Source: an uncultured bacterium
Lineage (GTDB): Bacteria; Pseudomonadota; Gammaproteobacteria; Burkholderiales; CAIKXV01
DNA length: 40,038 nucleotides
Assembly (NCBI GenBank): GCA_903873475.1
Contig: CAIQON010000211.1
Span: 1-40,038, forward strand
Direction: 5' to 3'
Below, piece by piece: positions 25,271 through 33,699 of the stretch. Below the pieces are notes generated by a model. The model was not told the origin of the DNA. It did no database searches and was given only the letters and a program-made list of their open reading frames with translations. The number at the start of each line of letters is the position of its first letter. The first letter of the stretch is position 1. A program made the translations under genes and the position numbers.

Positions 25271-28200
25271 TCAGCGCGGCTCGGGCACGCCGACCGTGAA
25301 CGTGCCTACCGTCACCTCCTGCCCGCGTCCGCCCAGGCGAAGGATGACTTCCTCGTCGCGCTGCCCGGGCGTCCCGAATCCCGTCGAGAAGGTGAGCATC
25401 AGGGTCGTGGCGGGTGCCACGATCTGCTGGTTGTGCCCGTAGAACTGCGCCCTGACCGTGTAGGTGCCCGGCTTCGCGGTGCGCAGGGAGAACTCCTCGG
25501 GTCCGTAGCCGCCGGTGAAGTCGTTCGACATGCGACCGCCCTGGTAGGTAAGCCTGCGCCCGTAGAATGCGCGCTCGCCGTTCGGATCGATCACCCAGAG
25601 GTCGATGTCGGTATTGTCCGCATCCCACGACAGCACGACCCGCAGGTCGAGTGGCAGGTTGCGCAGCAGGCGCGGGTCGATCGCCCGGGTATCGAGTGTC
25701 GGCCCGCCGGTGGCCGCCGAGCGCGCGACGATCGCGTTCAGCTCCGCCAGCGCGATCAGTTCGATGTCGGGGAAACGATTGTTCCACGGCCGTTCCACCA
25801 CCTGCCACAGATGGTCGATCGCCGGCTGCGCCTGGCCGGCCTGCGCGAGCGCGAGGCCGAGATCTCGATACGACTGTGGCTCGTCCGGACTGAGCAGCAG
25901 CACCTTCCGCAGCACCGGCAGTGCCAGGGCAACCTGCTTCGCCTGCAGCAGGCGGTAGCCGAGGATGCGCAGGATATGCCGGTTTTCGAGGTTCATCTCC
26001 GCGAGGTTCGACAGCACCCGGTTCGCGAGCGCCGGCTGGCCGCGCTCGAACAGGAGGTCGGCGACGTCGAGGAAGAAAGCCGTGCTGGCCAGGTAGGAAG
26101 GACGTTCGTCGAGGTAGATCTCGTAGAGCGCGCTGTCGGGTGCGGCACGCAGGCGCTTCGCATAGGGCGCATCCGGCACCCACCTGGCGAGTCGGATCGA
26201 TGCCTGCGGTGCCGCCGTCGCGTTGCCGGCCGCCGTCTCGGCGGCACTGGATGCCATGGGCGCAGGCGCAGGAACCGCATTCGCGCGTGCGACCGATGCG
26301 GGTGCTGGCGGTGCTGCACGCTGTTCGGAGCGCCGTGCCGAATCAGCGGCAGACCCAGCGGCCGACCCGACGGCGGCGCCGGTCGGTGCCGGCACGGTCT
26401 TCGACACCGCCTTGGGCGGCTCGTCCTTGGGGAACACCCGCTCCCACCACGACTGCTTCTCCGCGAAGCGGGCGGCGATCCGGTCGAGCTGGCGGCTGCG
26501 CGCGAGCAGGTCGGTATCGCGCTGCTGGGCAACCAGGCGCTCGTAGGCCGCGCGCAGCGCAGGCGGCGGTTCGATGCGATAGCGGGCGTAGTCGGCAACC
26601 GCGTCGAGGACGATCAGCGAGGTCTCGGGCGTAGGCATCGAGAAGCGCATGCCCAGCCGCCGGATCTCGCCGCGGTTACGCTCGGCGTTGGCTTGCAGCG
26701 CAGCCAGCCGAAGCGCCGCCCAGCGCTGGGCGGCGAGGCTGCCCGACGGGCCGCTCGCGCCGGCCGCGCGGGCGGCGCCGCCGGACACCTCGATGCGGCG
26801 CAGGGTGCGCGCGCCGTCGGGTGCGACGATCTCCAGCTCGATCGTCGCCACCGGCGCAAGCATCCGGCCGGCGACGACGATACGCCCGTCCTCCGGATAC
26901 ACGCTTGCCTGCACCAGGTCGGTTGCACCGTCGGCGCGTGCGGCGATGGCGCGGCTGCGCTGCGTGCGCAGTTCACGCACCGCATCGGCGGTTGCCGTGC
27001 GCTGCAGGTCGATCAGCGCACCGCCCGACTGTTCGGCCCTGTGGCGCAGTGCGACCGGATCGGCGGCGGTCGAGGCTGTCAGCGCATACATCGGCACCTG
27101 GGCCGCAGGCATCGGATCGGGGCCGTAGTTGCCCAGCCCGTCCGAGAACAGCAGCGCGAGCCGTGCCGACGCCGGGATCGCGATCGCACCCAGGTTGGTC
27201 GCGCCATCGTAGGCCATCTTCTCGATTGCCGATCGCAGCGAACGCCAGTCGCCCCCGGTCACCTCGAAACGCTCCGCCGGCAGCGCGACATCGCGCACCT
27301 GGATCAGTTGCACGGTCACGCTGCCGAGCGCGCGGAAGTATCCGTCGAGCACGGCCAGTTCGCGGCCATGGTCACGGTTCGCGCCCGAGCCCGATGCATC
27401 CCAGACGATCGCTATCTCGGCCGGGGCCGGACGCGCACGACTTGCCGCCGCGAGCGGTATCTCCGCATACAGGAAGGTGTCGCCGGCGAACGATGCAGTC
27501 GATACCTGCGCACGGTTGCCGGCGGCCGGCACCTGCACGCGCAACTGCGGGTCGACGGCGGCGCTGCGTTCGACCACCAGCCGCGCGCTGCCGTCGGGAC
27601 CGGCTGAAGCCATCAGGCGCTCGGCGCCCAGGCTGGCGGACACCATGCGGGCCTCGGTGCCGGGAAAGCGCAGGTCTGCCTCGAGGCGGCCGATCGGCTG
27701 CCCGAACTGGAGCGGCAACTGGTAGTCGAGCCGCACTTGTCCCCTTTCGGTCGTACGCGCGAGCGACTCGCCGATCTCGAGCACGACCCGACGGCTGCCG
27801 TTGGCTGGCAGCGGATACACGCGCAGGCGGTAGTTGTTGCCTTCGGTCACCTCCAGCAGCGCGGGATCGACCCGCGCCCGGATCACGTCGTCGAACACCT
27901 GGCGGCCGCGCGCCTTCTCGACCGGTACCGCGGGACGCAGTTCACCATCGATGTCGAGTGCGAAACCGGTCACAACCTGGCCGGGGCGCAGCGGAAACTG
28001 CAACTCGCCTTCGAGCACCCGGTCGTTCGGGTTGCGGAACTCCATCTCGATACGGGTGCGCGCTGCCATGCCGACGATCTCGGCATCGACGCGCACGCGC
28101 ACGACCTGGATCGGCAGGCGGGCTTCGGCGACGACCATGCGCGGCCGTGCCGGCAGCAACGGCTGCAAGAACGGTGGCACGGGCCGTGCGGACGGTTCGG

Positions 28201-28345
28201 TCGTCCCTGCGGCCTGCGCCCGGGCGACCGGGACTTGCGCCGGCAGACCGGCCAGCAGGGCACCGGCCTGCAACGCGAGGACGAGCAGAAGGAACCGGCG
28301 CAGGGCGCGCCGGGCGAGGGAGGGCAGGGTTCGGAGATTTTCCAT
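25271..28345 (-). CDS. Exported VIT/VWA protein with TPR-like and C-terminal DUF2135 domains
   Basis: The protein has 1024 residues. A signal peptide (FLLLVLALQAGALLAGLPAQ) is followed by a VIT domain (about 75-220, with LEGELQFPLRPGQVVTGFAL). Next is a VWA domain (about 300-480) with MIDAS residues in IVWDASGSG, GATNLG and FSDG. A long Ala/Pro-rich linker leads to TPR-like helices (about 720-870, LANRVLSNLAEMNLENRHIL). The protein ends in a DUF2135 beta domain (about 895-1024, LSWDADNTDIDLWVIDPNGE). ATG 28345 fits with a GCAGGA ribosome-binding site. It is monocistronic, convergent with dabA and divergent from the cyclodeaminase-like gene. VIT/VWA proteins bind metal-dependent partners in the cell envelope; the partner is unknown. 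Confidence 0.88.
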   Translation of the reverse strand: MENLRTLPSLARRALRRFLLLVLALQAGALLAGLPAQVPVARAQAAGTTEPSARPVPPFLQPLLPARPRMVVAEARLPIQVVRVRVDAEIVGMAARTRIEMEFRNPNDRVLEGELQFPLRPGQVVTGFALDIDGELRPAVPVEKARGRQVFDDVIRARVDPALLEVTEGNNYRLRVYPLPANGSRRVVLEIGESLARTTERGQVRLDYQLPLQFGQPIGRLEADLRFPGTEARMVSASLGAERLMASAGPDGSARLVVERSAAVDPQLRVQVPAAGNRAQVSTASFAGDTFLYAEIPLAAASRARPAPAEIAIVWDASGSGANRDHGRELAVLDGYFRALGSVTVQLIQVRDVALPAERFEVTGGDWRSLRSAIEKMAYDGATNLGAIAIPASARLALLFSDGLGNYGPDPMPAAQVPMYALTASTAADPVALRHRAEQSGGALIDLQRTATADAVRELRTQRSRAIAARADGATDLVQASVYPEDGRIVVAGRMLAPVATIELEIVAPDGARTLRRIEVSGGAARAAGASGPSGSLAAQRWAALRLAALQANAERNRGEIRRLGMRFSMPTPETSLIVLDAVADYARYRIEPPPALRAAYERLVAQQRDTDLLARSRQLDRIAARFAEKQSWWERVFPKDEPPKAVSKTVPAPTGAAVGSAAGSAADSARRSEQRAAPPAPASVARANAVPAPAPMASSAAETAAGNATAAPQASIRLARWVPDAPYAKRLRAAPDSALYEIYLDERPSYLASTAFFLDVADLLFERGQPALANRVLSNLAEMNLENRHILRILGYRLLQAKQVALALPVLRKVLLLSPDEPQSYRDLGLALAQAGQAQPAIDHLWQVVERPWNNRFPDIELIALAELNAIVARSAATGGPTLDTRAIDPRLLRNLPLDLRVVLSWDADNTDIDLWVIDPNGERAFYGRRLTYQGGRMSNDFTGGYGPEEFSLRTAKPGTYTVRAQFYGHNQQIVAPATTLMLTFSTGFGTPGQRDEEVILRLGGRGQEVTVGTFTVGVPEPR

Positions 28346-28510
28346 GGTCCTGCATATAACGCGGCAGGATGGAAAACGGGGTAAGCGCGCGGCAAAGACT
28401 TTCGTTCGCGAGGTGAGCGACATGGCATTCGCGTGCCGCACAGGGCAGCATAGGCCCGTATCTTTCAAGCGGCCCGCACGGACGACCGCGAACCATTCAG
28501 AGGAGTCAGC

Positions 28511-29509
28511 ATGCTTTTCCTGACCGAAAGCGACGTGATCGATGCCCTGTCCGGCGGACATCCCGCACTCGAATCCGTCGATCTGATCGAGGAGCTGATG
28601 CGCCAGCAGTCGGCCGGATCCACCTTCCAGCTCAAGCGCTGCACGGTGACCCATCCCGATCATCCCGGCCACCTGTGGCACAACCTGCGCATCCTGCCGG
28701 GCATGGTGCCGGGCATGGGCACCGCGGCAGTGCGGGTCTACTCCGGCTACCGGGGCACCAACCGGTCCGAGGTGATCTGCCTGTTCGACTGGGAGACGAT
28801 GCAGATGGTGTCGATCATCTCCGACTACCACCTGCACGCGATCCGTACCGCGTCGCCGTACGGGGTCGCCGCGAAGCACCTCGCGCGCGCGGATGCGAGT
28901 TCGATCGGCATCATCGGCACCGGCCGCTACGCGCGTGCAATGACGGCTGCGACCTGTGCCGTGCGCCCCATCCGCACGGTCAAGGTCTACAGCCGCGATC
29001 CGGCGAACGTGCGCAACTTCTGCGAGACGATGGAGAAGGAACTCGGCATCGAGGTGCTGCCGGCGGCGTCCGGGCGCGAGGCGGTGCGCGGCACCGATGT
29101 GATGATCACCGCCACCTCGGGCAATGTCGTCGTGTTCGAATCGGGCTGGCTGGAACCAGGGGCGCTGCTGATGTCGCTGGCACCGGGCGAGTTCGACCCG
29201 GAGACGATCCTGTGCTCGCGCGTGTTCCTGTCGAGCCCCGAGCAGGTGCTCGGCGACGACCCGCCGCGCAAGCCGTTCTCGACGGTGCTGGCCGACGGCC
29301 GATTCCGCGCAGAGGATATCTGCGCCGAGTTGTGCGACGTGGTGGCAGGCAAGAAGCCCGGGCGCGCCAGCCCCGAGGACATCATCCTCTACGAGTCGCC
29401 GGGCATGGGCATCCTCGATGCCGCCATCGGCCAATGGGTATGTGGCCGCGCCAGGCAGAAGGGCCTGGGCACCGAGCTGCCTTTCGGCGAGGCGCTCGGC
29501 GGGCACTAA
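28511..29509 (+). CDS. Ornithine cyclodeaminase/mu-crystallin family protein
   Basis: The protein has 332 residues. The N-terminal substrate domain has VSIISDYHLHAIRTASPYGV. The Rossmann NAD(P) motif is SIGIIGTGRYARAM near residues 134-147, and SLAPGEFDPETI carries the late acidic motif of the family. AGAGGAG lies 7 nt before the ATG. Family members include ornithine cyclodeaminase, alanine dehydrogenase and ketimine reductases; sequence alone does not pick one. It opens a same-strand run with a Bug receptor 95 bp later, so a role in breaking down an imported amino-acid-like compound is likely. The 165-bp upstream gap, divergent from the VIT/VWA gene, should hold both promoters. Confidence 0.9.
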   Translation: MLFLTESDVIDALSGGHPALESVDLIEELMRQQSAGSTFQLKRCTVTHPDHPGHLWHNLRILPGMVPGMGTAAVRVYSGYRGTNRSEVICLFDWETMQMVSIISDYHLHAIRTASPYGVAAKHLARADASSIGIIGTGRYARAMTAATCAVRPIRTVKVYSRDPANVRNFCETMEKELGIEVLPAASGREAVRGTDVMITATSGNVVVFESGWLEPGALLMSLAPGEFDPETILCSRVFLSSPEQVLGDDPPRKPFSTVLADGRFRAEDICAELCDVVAGKKPGRASPEDIILYESPGMGILDAAIGQWVCGRARQKGLGTELPFGEALGGH

Positions 29510-29604
29510 CCTCGCCGTTGCACAACCGTCGCTGACGGGCCAGAATCGGCGCGATCATCCCACGACGTCATGCAGAACGCCGGGGTCAAACGGAGGAAGT
29601 CGCC

Positions 29605-30633
29605 ATGGCACCATCGCGCTCGCTGTCCCTTGCGCAACCTCACCCGCAGTTGCGCAGGCAGTTGCTTGCATTCACGGTCGGGGCGATCGCGATCGCTTCG
29701 CTGCCCGTTTCCAGCGCACTGGCGCAGGGCACCGGCGATTACCCGAACCGCCCGGTGCGCCTCATCACCGGCTCGCCGGGCAGCACGGCAGACATCAGCG
29801 CGCGCCTGGTCGGCCAGAAGCTGGTGGAACGCTGGGGCCAGCAGATCGTCGTCGACAACCGCGGCGGCGCAGGTGGCATCGTCGGTGCCGAGATCGCCGT
29901 GCGTTCGCCGCCCGACGGCTACACGATCTTCAACGGTCATATCGGCACCCATGCCAGCCCGCAGTTCCTGTTCCGGAAGCTGTCCTACGATCCGGTGCGC
30001 GACTTCGTTCCGATCACGCAGCTCACGACCTCGGGCATCTCGCTGGTGGTACATGCGGCGGTGCCTGTCGCCAACCTGAAGGAGTTCCTCGGCTACGCGA
30101 AAGCGAAGGCCGGTACGCTCACCTACGGGTCGGCCGGCGGCGGCACGAGCAGCCAACTCTCCGGCGAACTGTTCAACCTGATCACCGGCGCGAAGCTGGT
30201 ACACGTGCCCTACAAGGGCGCCGGCTTCGCGCTGACCGGCGTGGTGTCGGGCGAGGTGCAGTCGGCCTTCCTGTCCACCACCACCGCGGCCCTGCAGGTG
30301 AAGGCCGGCAAGCTGCGCGCCCTGGCGGTGTTCAGCAACGAGCGCTTCCCGGTGGCTCCGGAGATCCCGACCGCGGCGGAGCAGGGCTTCCCCGGCATCG
30401 ATGCCACGGTCTGGTTCGGGCTGTTCGCGCCGGCGAAGACACCGCGTGCGCTGGTGCAGAAGATCAGTGCCGATGTTGGCGAGATCCTGCGCCAGCCCGA
30501 GGTACGGAGCATCCTGCTTGGGCAGGGCGCCGATCCTTCGCCATCCACGCCGGAAGCCTTCGACAAGTTCCTGAAAAGCGAGATCGTGAAATGGGGCAAG
30601 GTGATCAAGGCGGCCGGCATCGAGCCGATGTGA
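29605..30633 (+). CDS. Bug-family periplasmic solute-binding protein
   Basis: The protein has 342 residues, with a signal peptide ending near VSSALAQG. Family motifs are YPNRPVRLITGSPGSTADIS, WGQQIVVDNRGGAGGIVGAE, YDPVRDFVPI and LVHVPYKGAGFA. GGAGGAAG precedes the ATG, a strong ribosome-binding site. It sits between the cyclodeaminase-like gene and a hydrolase gene, so its ligand is probably the substrate of that enzyme group. No TctA/TctB partner is nearby. Confidence 0.93.
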   Translation: MAPSRSLSLAQPHPQLRRQLLAFTVGAIAIASLPVSSALAQGTGDYPNRPVRLITGSPGSTADISARLVGQKLVERWGQQIVVDNRGGAGGIVGAEIAVRSPPDGYTIFNGHIGTHASPQFLFRKLSYDPVRDFVPITQLTTSGISLVVHAAVPVANLKEFLGYAKAKAGTLTYGSAGGGTSSQLSGELFNLITGAKLVHVPYKGAGFALTGVVSGEVQSAFLSTTTAALQVKAGKLRALAVFSNERFPVAPEIPTAAEQGFPGIDATVWFGLFAPAKTPRALVQKISADVGEILRQPEVRSILLGQGADPSPSTPEAFDKFLKSEIVKWGKVIKAAGIEPM

Positions 30634-30649
30634 GGTTGCAGTTCCCGGG

Positions 30650-31618
30650 ATGCTCATCATGATGCCGGCTGCTTCCGGTGGCTCGCGCGTCCAGGCACTG
30701 CAGGCCTATTCTTTCATCCAGCCGATCGAAGGCTCGCCCTGGCCGGCGCACCTGACCTTCGTGCCCACGCGCGACGAACTCTACGTGCCGATCGTGCTGC
30801 GCAAGCCGGACGGCGACGGCCCGTTCCCGGTGATCACGATGGGCCGTGGCGACGGGCACGGCGGCATGCCGCACGTACTGGAGCAGGTGCAACGGCTGCG
30901 TGCGATGCAGGATGCGCTGATCCGGCGCGGCTATGCCGTCGTGTACGTGAACTACCGGCACGAGATCCCTCGCGCCTACGGCAACGGGCCTGCGGTCGAC
31001 ATCGCCGACGACATCAGCGGCGGCGAGAACCTCGTCCGCAAGTCCGCCGCCACGCTCGACTCCGACGACCTCGCGGCGATCTGGCAGTACCTGCAGGGCC
31101 TGCCGTTCGTGCGGCCCGAGGCGATCGGCGCGATCGGCATCAGCCATGGCGGCGAGATGATCCTGAAGGCAGCAGCCGAGGGCGCACCGCTCGCGGCCGG
31201 CGTGGTTGCCGAGGGTGCATCGCACGAATTCCTGTCGGTGGACACCGGACCGTCCGCACCGCGCCTCGATGGTGAGCTGCAGTACCATGACATCGACGTC
31301 GTGAGGCGCCATGCCGACAAGGCTGCGGCGATGGCCCGTATCGCGCGCATCCGCGCCCCGATGCTGCACATGGGACGCTACACCGACCACCTGCAGGGCA
31401 TCTTCCAGCTGGCCCATGAATGGATGCGCGAGGCGGGCAAGGCGTCCGACTGGGCCTGCTTCGAACATCCGGAGCATGGCTATTGCCTGGTCTATCCGGG
31501 CGCGGACGGCAGCTTCGGTCCCGACCCGGTGCAGCGTCTGGCTTTCGAGCTGTACATGGATTTCTTCGACCGGCACCTGAAGCCGGCAGTGGCACCGACG
31601 ACACACGGCGGGCGATGA
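30650..31618 (+). CDS. Alpha/beta hydrolase (dienelactone hydrolase/prolyl-oligopeptidase type)
   Basis: The protein has 322 residues. The nucleophile elbow is IGISHGGEM (GxSxG with the catalytic Ser about residue 165). A late acid (HMGRYTDHLQG) and His (FEHPEHGYCLV) complete the triad. There is no signal peptide. The first ATG (30650) is used; two ATGs at codons 4-5 are equally possible, and the ribosome-binding site is poor. It begins 16 bp after the Bug receptor stop and overlaps the next mini-ORF by ATGA. The enzyme probably hydrolyses an ester, lactone or amide produced or imported by its neighbours; the substrate is unknown. Confidence 0.88.
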   Translation: MLIMMPAASGGSRVQALQAYSFIQPIEGSPWPAHLTFVPTRDELYVPIVLRKPDGDGPFPVITMGRGDGHGGMPHVLEQVQRLRAMQDALIRRGYAVVYVNYRHEIPRAYGNGPAVDIADDISGGENLVRKSAATLDSDDLAAIWQYLQGLPFVRPEAIGAIGISHGGEMILKAAAEGAPLAAGVVAEGASHEFLSVDTGPSAPRLDGELQYHDIDVVRRHADKAAAMARIARIRAPMLHMGRYTDHLQGIFQLAHEWMREAGKASDWACFEHPEHGYCLVYPGADGSFGPDPVQRLAFELYMDFFDRHLKPAVAPTTHGGR

Positions 31619-31698
31619 ACGAGACCGGCTTCCGGAACCTGACCGCCTTCTTCGATGGCCGGTCGCTGCCGACGCTGATGCCGGAGCTGCGGCCATGA
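31615..31698 (+). CDS. 27-residue mini-ORF coupled to both neighbours
   Basis: The ORF runs ATG 31615 to TGA 31698 and overlaps the hydrolase stop and the next gene's ATG by ATGA at both ends. Its product starts MNETGFRNLTAFFDGRSLPT. No family was recognised. It may be a true small protein, a translational relay, or the remnant of a larger gene. The double coupling is what makes it worth listing. Confidence 0.4.
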   Translation: MNETGFRNLTAFFDGRSLPTLMPELRP

Positions 31699-32570
31699 AC
31701 CCTGGAGACACGATGAACACGCCACCTGACCCGTACGGCGTCAACGATGAGGGCGAGGACCTGCACCCCGATGCCGTGCTCGCGCGCGCGCTTGCCCGAC
31801 GCGGCGACACCTTCGACGAGTTCAAGCTGCTGATCCGCGAGCAGTCCGCGACCTACGACCTGATCTCGAAGACCGCCGGTTACGTGCACCACTACACCGG
31901 CAAGACCGGCTCCGCGCAGCAGCTCTCCGGGGTGATGCGCGAGCTGATCACGCTGTGCCAGCTCTGCGCGAAGGGCGAACACCGGTTCTCGCCGAACCAT
32001 GTGCGGCGCCTCTACTGCCACGGCGTCACCAACAAGGTGATGTTCGAGGCAGCATCCGCGATGGCCCCGGTCACCGGCTGGACGACGATCGCGCACGTGG
32101 CCACCGCGATTATCACCGCGAACAAGCCCGAGTATCCGTTCGGCAAGATGCCGCCGGGTGGTGAGCCCGCCGAGCTGGTTCCGTTCCCGGAACTCGACAT
32201 CGGCCGTGACCGCATCGCAGGCGATGCCGACGACAGCGAACTGGGCAAGGACGAGTATGCCTACATCGCCAGACTCGACCCCGATCTCGCCCGCGTGGCC
32301 GCGCGCTGGGTGGACCATTGCCTGAGCCAGGGCGGACGCAACACCCGCGGCACCCGGCTCGGGCCGGGCGCACGCGAACTGGTCGCGATTGCAGCTGCCT
32401 GCGCTCGCGGCGAGGTCGAGTTCGCCGCCGAACACATGCGCCGCGCCTACGACCATGGCATCAGCCGCGTCCAGGTGCTCGAGGCGGTGTCCTGCGTGCT
32501 GCCGATGACCGGGGCGATGACCCTTAAGATCGGCGTGCGCGCGATGAAGCTGGCCGACGGGCAATCGTGA
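31695..32570 (+). CDS. Carboxymuconolactone-decarboxylase-like protein with two domain copies
   Basis: The protein has 291 residues, about twice the length of a single CMD/AhpD domain. The first copy (about 60-150) holds SGVMRELITLCQLCAKGEHR and HVRRLYCHGVTNKVMFEAAS. The second (about 205-285) holds GARELVAIAAACARGEVEFA and HMRRAYDHGISRVQVLEAVS. The pairing of Glu/His in the helices fits the family; the AhpD CxxC is not clearly kept. The start is the ATG at 31695, coupled to the mini-ORF by ATGA; a methionine at codon 7 is an alternative. The GTG start of the next receptor gene overlaps its stop. The likely role is decarboxylation or a redox step on a ring-cleavage-type intermediate, inferred only. 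Confidence 0.85.
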   Translation: MNPGDTMNTPPDPYGVNDEGEDLHPDAVLARALARRGDTFDEFKLLIREQSATYDLISKTAGYVHHYTGKTGSAQQLSGVMRELITLCQLCAKGEHRFSPNHVRRLYCHGVTNKVMFEAASAMAPVTGWTTIAHVATAIITANKPEYPFGKMPPGGEPAELVPFPELDIGRDRIAGDADDSELGKDEYAYIARLDPDLARVAARWVDHCLSQGGRNTRGTRLGPGARELVAIAAACARGEVEFAAEHMRRAYDHGISRVQVLEAVSCVLPMTGAMTLKIGVRAMKLADGQS

Positions 32571-33550
32571 ACAGGTCGGTCGCGCACGCCCTGTCGCATG
32601 TGCTCTGTGCGCTGGCTGCAAGCCACGTGGCTGGTACGGCGATCGCGCAGGAATGGCCCGCGGCGCCGATCACCGTGGTCTCCCCGGTGCAGGCAGGCAG
32701 CGCCGGAGACACCTCGCTGAGGCTGGTGCTCGCGAAGCTGTCGGAGAACCTGAAGCAGCCGGTCATCGTCGAGAACCTGCCCGGTGCCGCCGGCATGATC
32801 GGCTATGACCGGCTGGCCCGCGCCAAGCCTGACGGCTACACGATCGGCGGCATCAGCGACAGCACGCTCACCTACGTGCCGCTGGTGCAGGGACGAAAGG
32901 GCTTCAATGCCCTCGATGCGCTGGAACCGGTGACCCTGCTGTCGACCAGCACCTGGGTGCTGGTGTCGCATCCTTCGTTGCCGGTGCGCACGGTGAAGGA
33001 ACTGGTTGCGTTCTCGAAGGCCAACCCGGGCCGTCTCGACTATGCAGCGGCGGGCATCGGCGGCTCGCACCATGTCGTGATGGAAGCGTTCAAGTCGGCG
33101 AGCGGCAGCAACCTGGTGCACGTGCCGTATCGGGGTGCCGCCGCGGCACTGGCCGATGTAGATGCCGGCCAGGTACCGGTGATGTTCTCGGCCCTCTCGG
33201 TCGCGTTCGGCCGCATCCAGGCGAAGCGGCTGGTCGCGCTGGCGGTCGCCACGCCGGCGCGCACGCCGCTGCTGCCCGAAGTGCCGACGCTGCAGGAGGC
33301 CGGGCTGCCCGGCTTCACCTTCTCGACGTGGACAGGGGTGCTGGTTCCGAAGGGGACGCCACCGGCGATCATCGAACGCCTGAATGCAGAGCTGGCGAGG
33401 GCACTGAAGGATCCGGGAGTCGCCGGCAAGCTGTCGGCGCTCGGTGCGACGCCACAGCCAGGGACGCCCAGGGCGCTGACGGAACTGATCGAATCGACGA
33501 CGAACCGGATGCGCAAGGTGATCCTGGAGGCGAAGATCCGGGCGGAGTGA
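32567..33550 (+). CDS. Bug-family periplasmic solute-binding protein (GTG start)
   Basis: The protein has 327 residues. The start is GTG at 32567, overlapping the previous stop as GTGA; the product begins MNRSVAHALSHVLCALAASH with a signal peptide ending at TAIAQE. Motifs are WPAAPITVVSPVQAGSAGDT, KQPVIVENLPGAAGMIGYDR and LVHVPYRGAAAALADVDAGQ. It is the last gene of the 28511-33550 run. This is the second Bug receptor in that run, so the operon may handle two ligands or a ligand pair. Confidence 0.93.
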   Translation: MNRSVAHALSHVLCALAASHVAGTAIAQEWPAAPITVVSPVQAGSAGDTSLRLVLAKLSENLKQPVIVENLPGAAGMIGYDRLARAKPDGYTIGGISDSTLTYVPLVQGRKGFNALDALEPVTLLSTSTWVLVSHPSLPVRTVKELVAFSKANPGRLDYAAAGIGGSHHVVMEAFKSASGSNLVHVPYRGAAAALADVDAGQVPVMFSALSVAFGRIQAKRLVALAVATPARTPLLPEVPTLQEAGLPGFTFSTWTGVLVPKGTPPAIIERLNAELARALKDPGVAGKLSALGATPQPGTPRALTELIESTTNRMRKVILEAKIRAE

Positions 33551-33569
33551 TGAGGCTCCGCGGGCTGCT

Positions 33570-33598
33570 TTGACACGTCATGCGCCTGGTACTACGCT
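33570..33598 (+). promoter_or_regulatory. Candidate sigma70 promoter for the amidase gene
   Basis: A perfect TTGACA (33570-33575), a 17-bp spacer and TACGCT (33593-33598, keeping TA and the final T) lie in the 149-bp gap before the amidase. Transcription from here would give a ~95-base leader. This makes the amidase-pyrE-M20 run a separate transcription unit. Confidence 0.5.
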
Positions 33599-33699
33599 GA
33601 ATCCATGACGCAATACCAGGCGTCGAGTTGCTCGCTCAGCCTGGGGTCGGCGGTGGCAGTGCCCGCTGCTGAAACGCAATCTTCGCTGCAATCATCCCG

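Noticed and set aside
28346-29506. Minus-strand extension of the VIT/VWA protein by ~390 residues
   Set aside because: It would lie opposite a clear cyclodeaminase-family gene and precede an obvious signal peptide at 28345.
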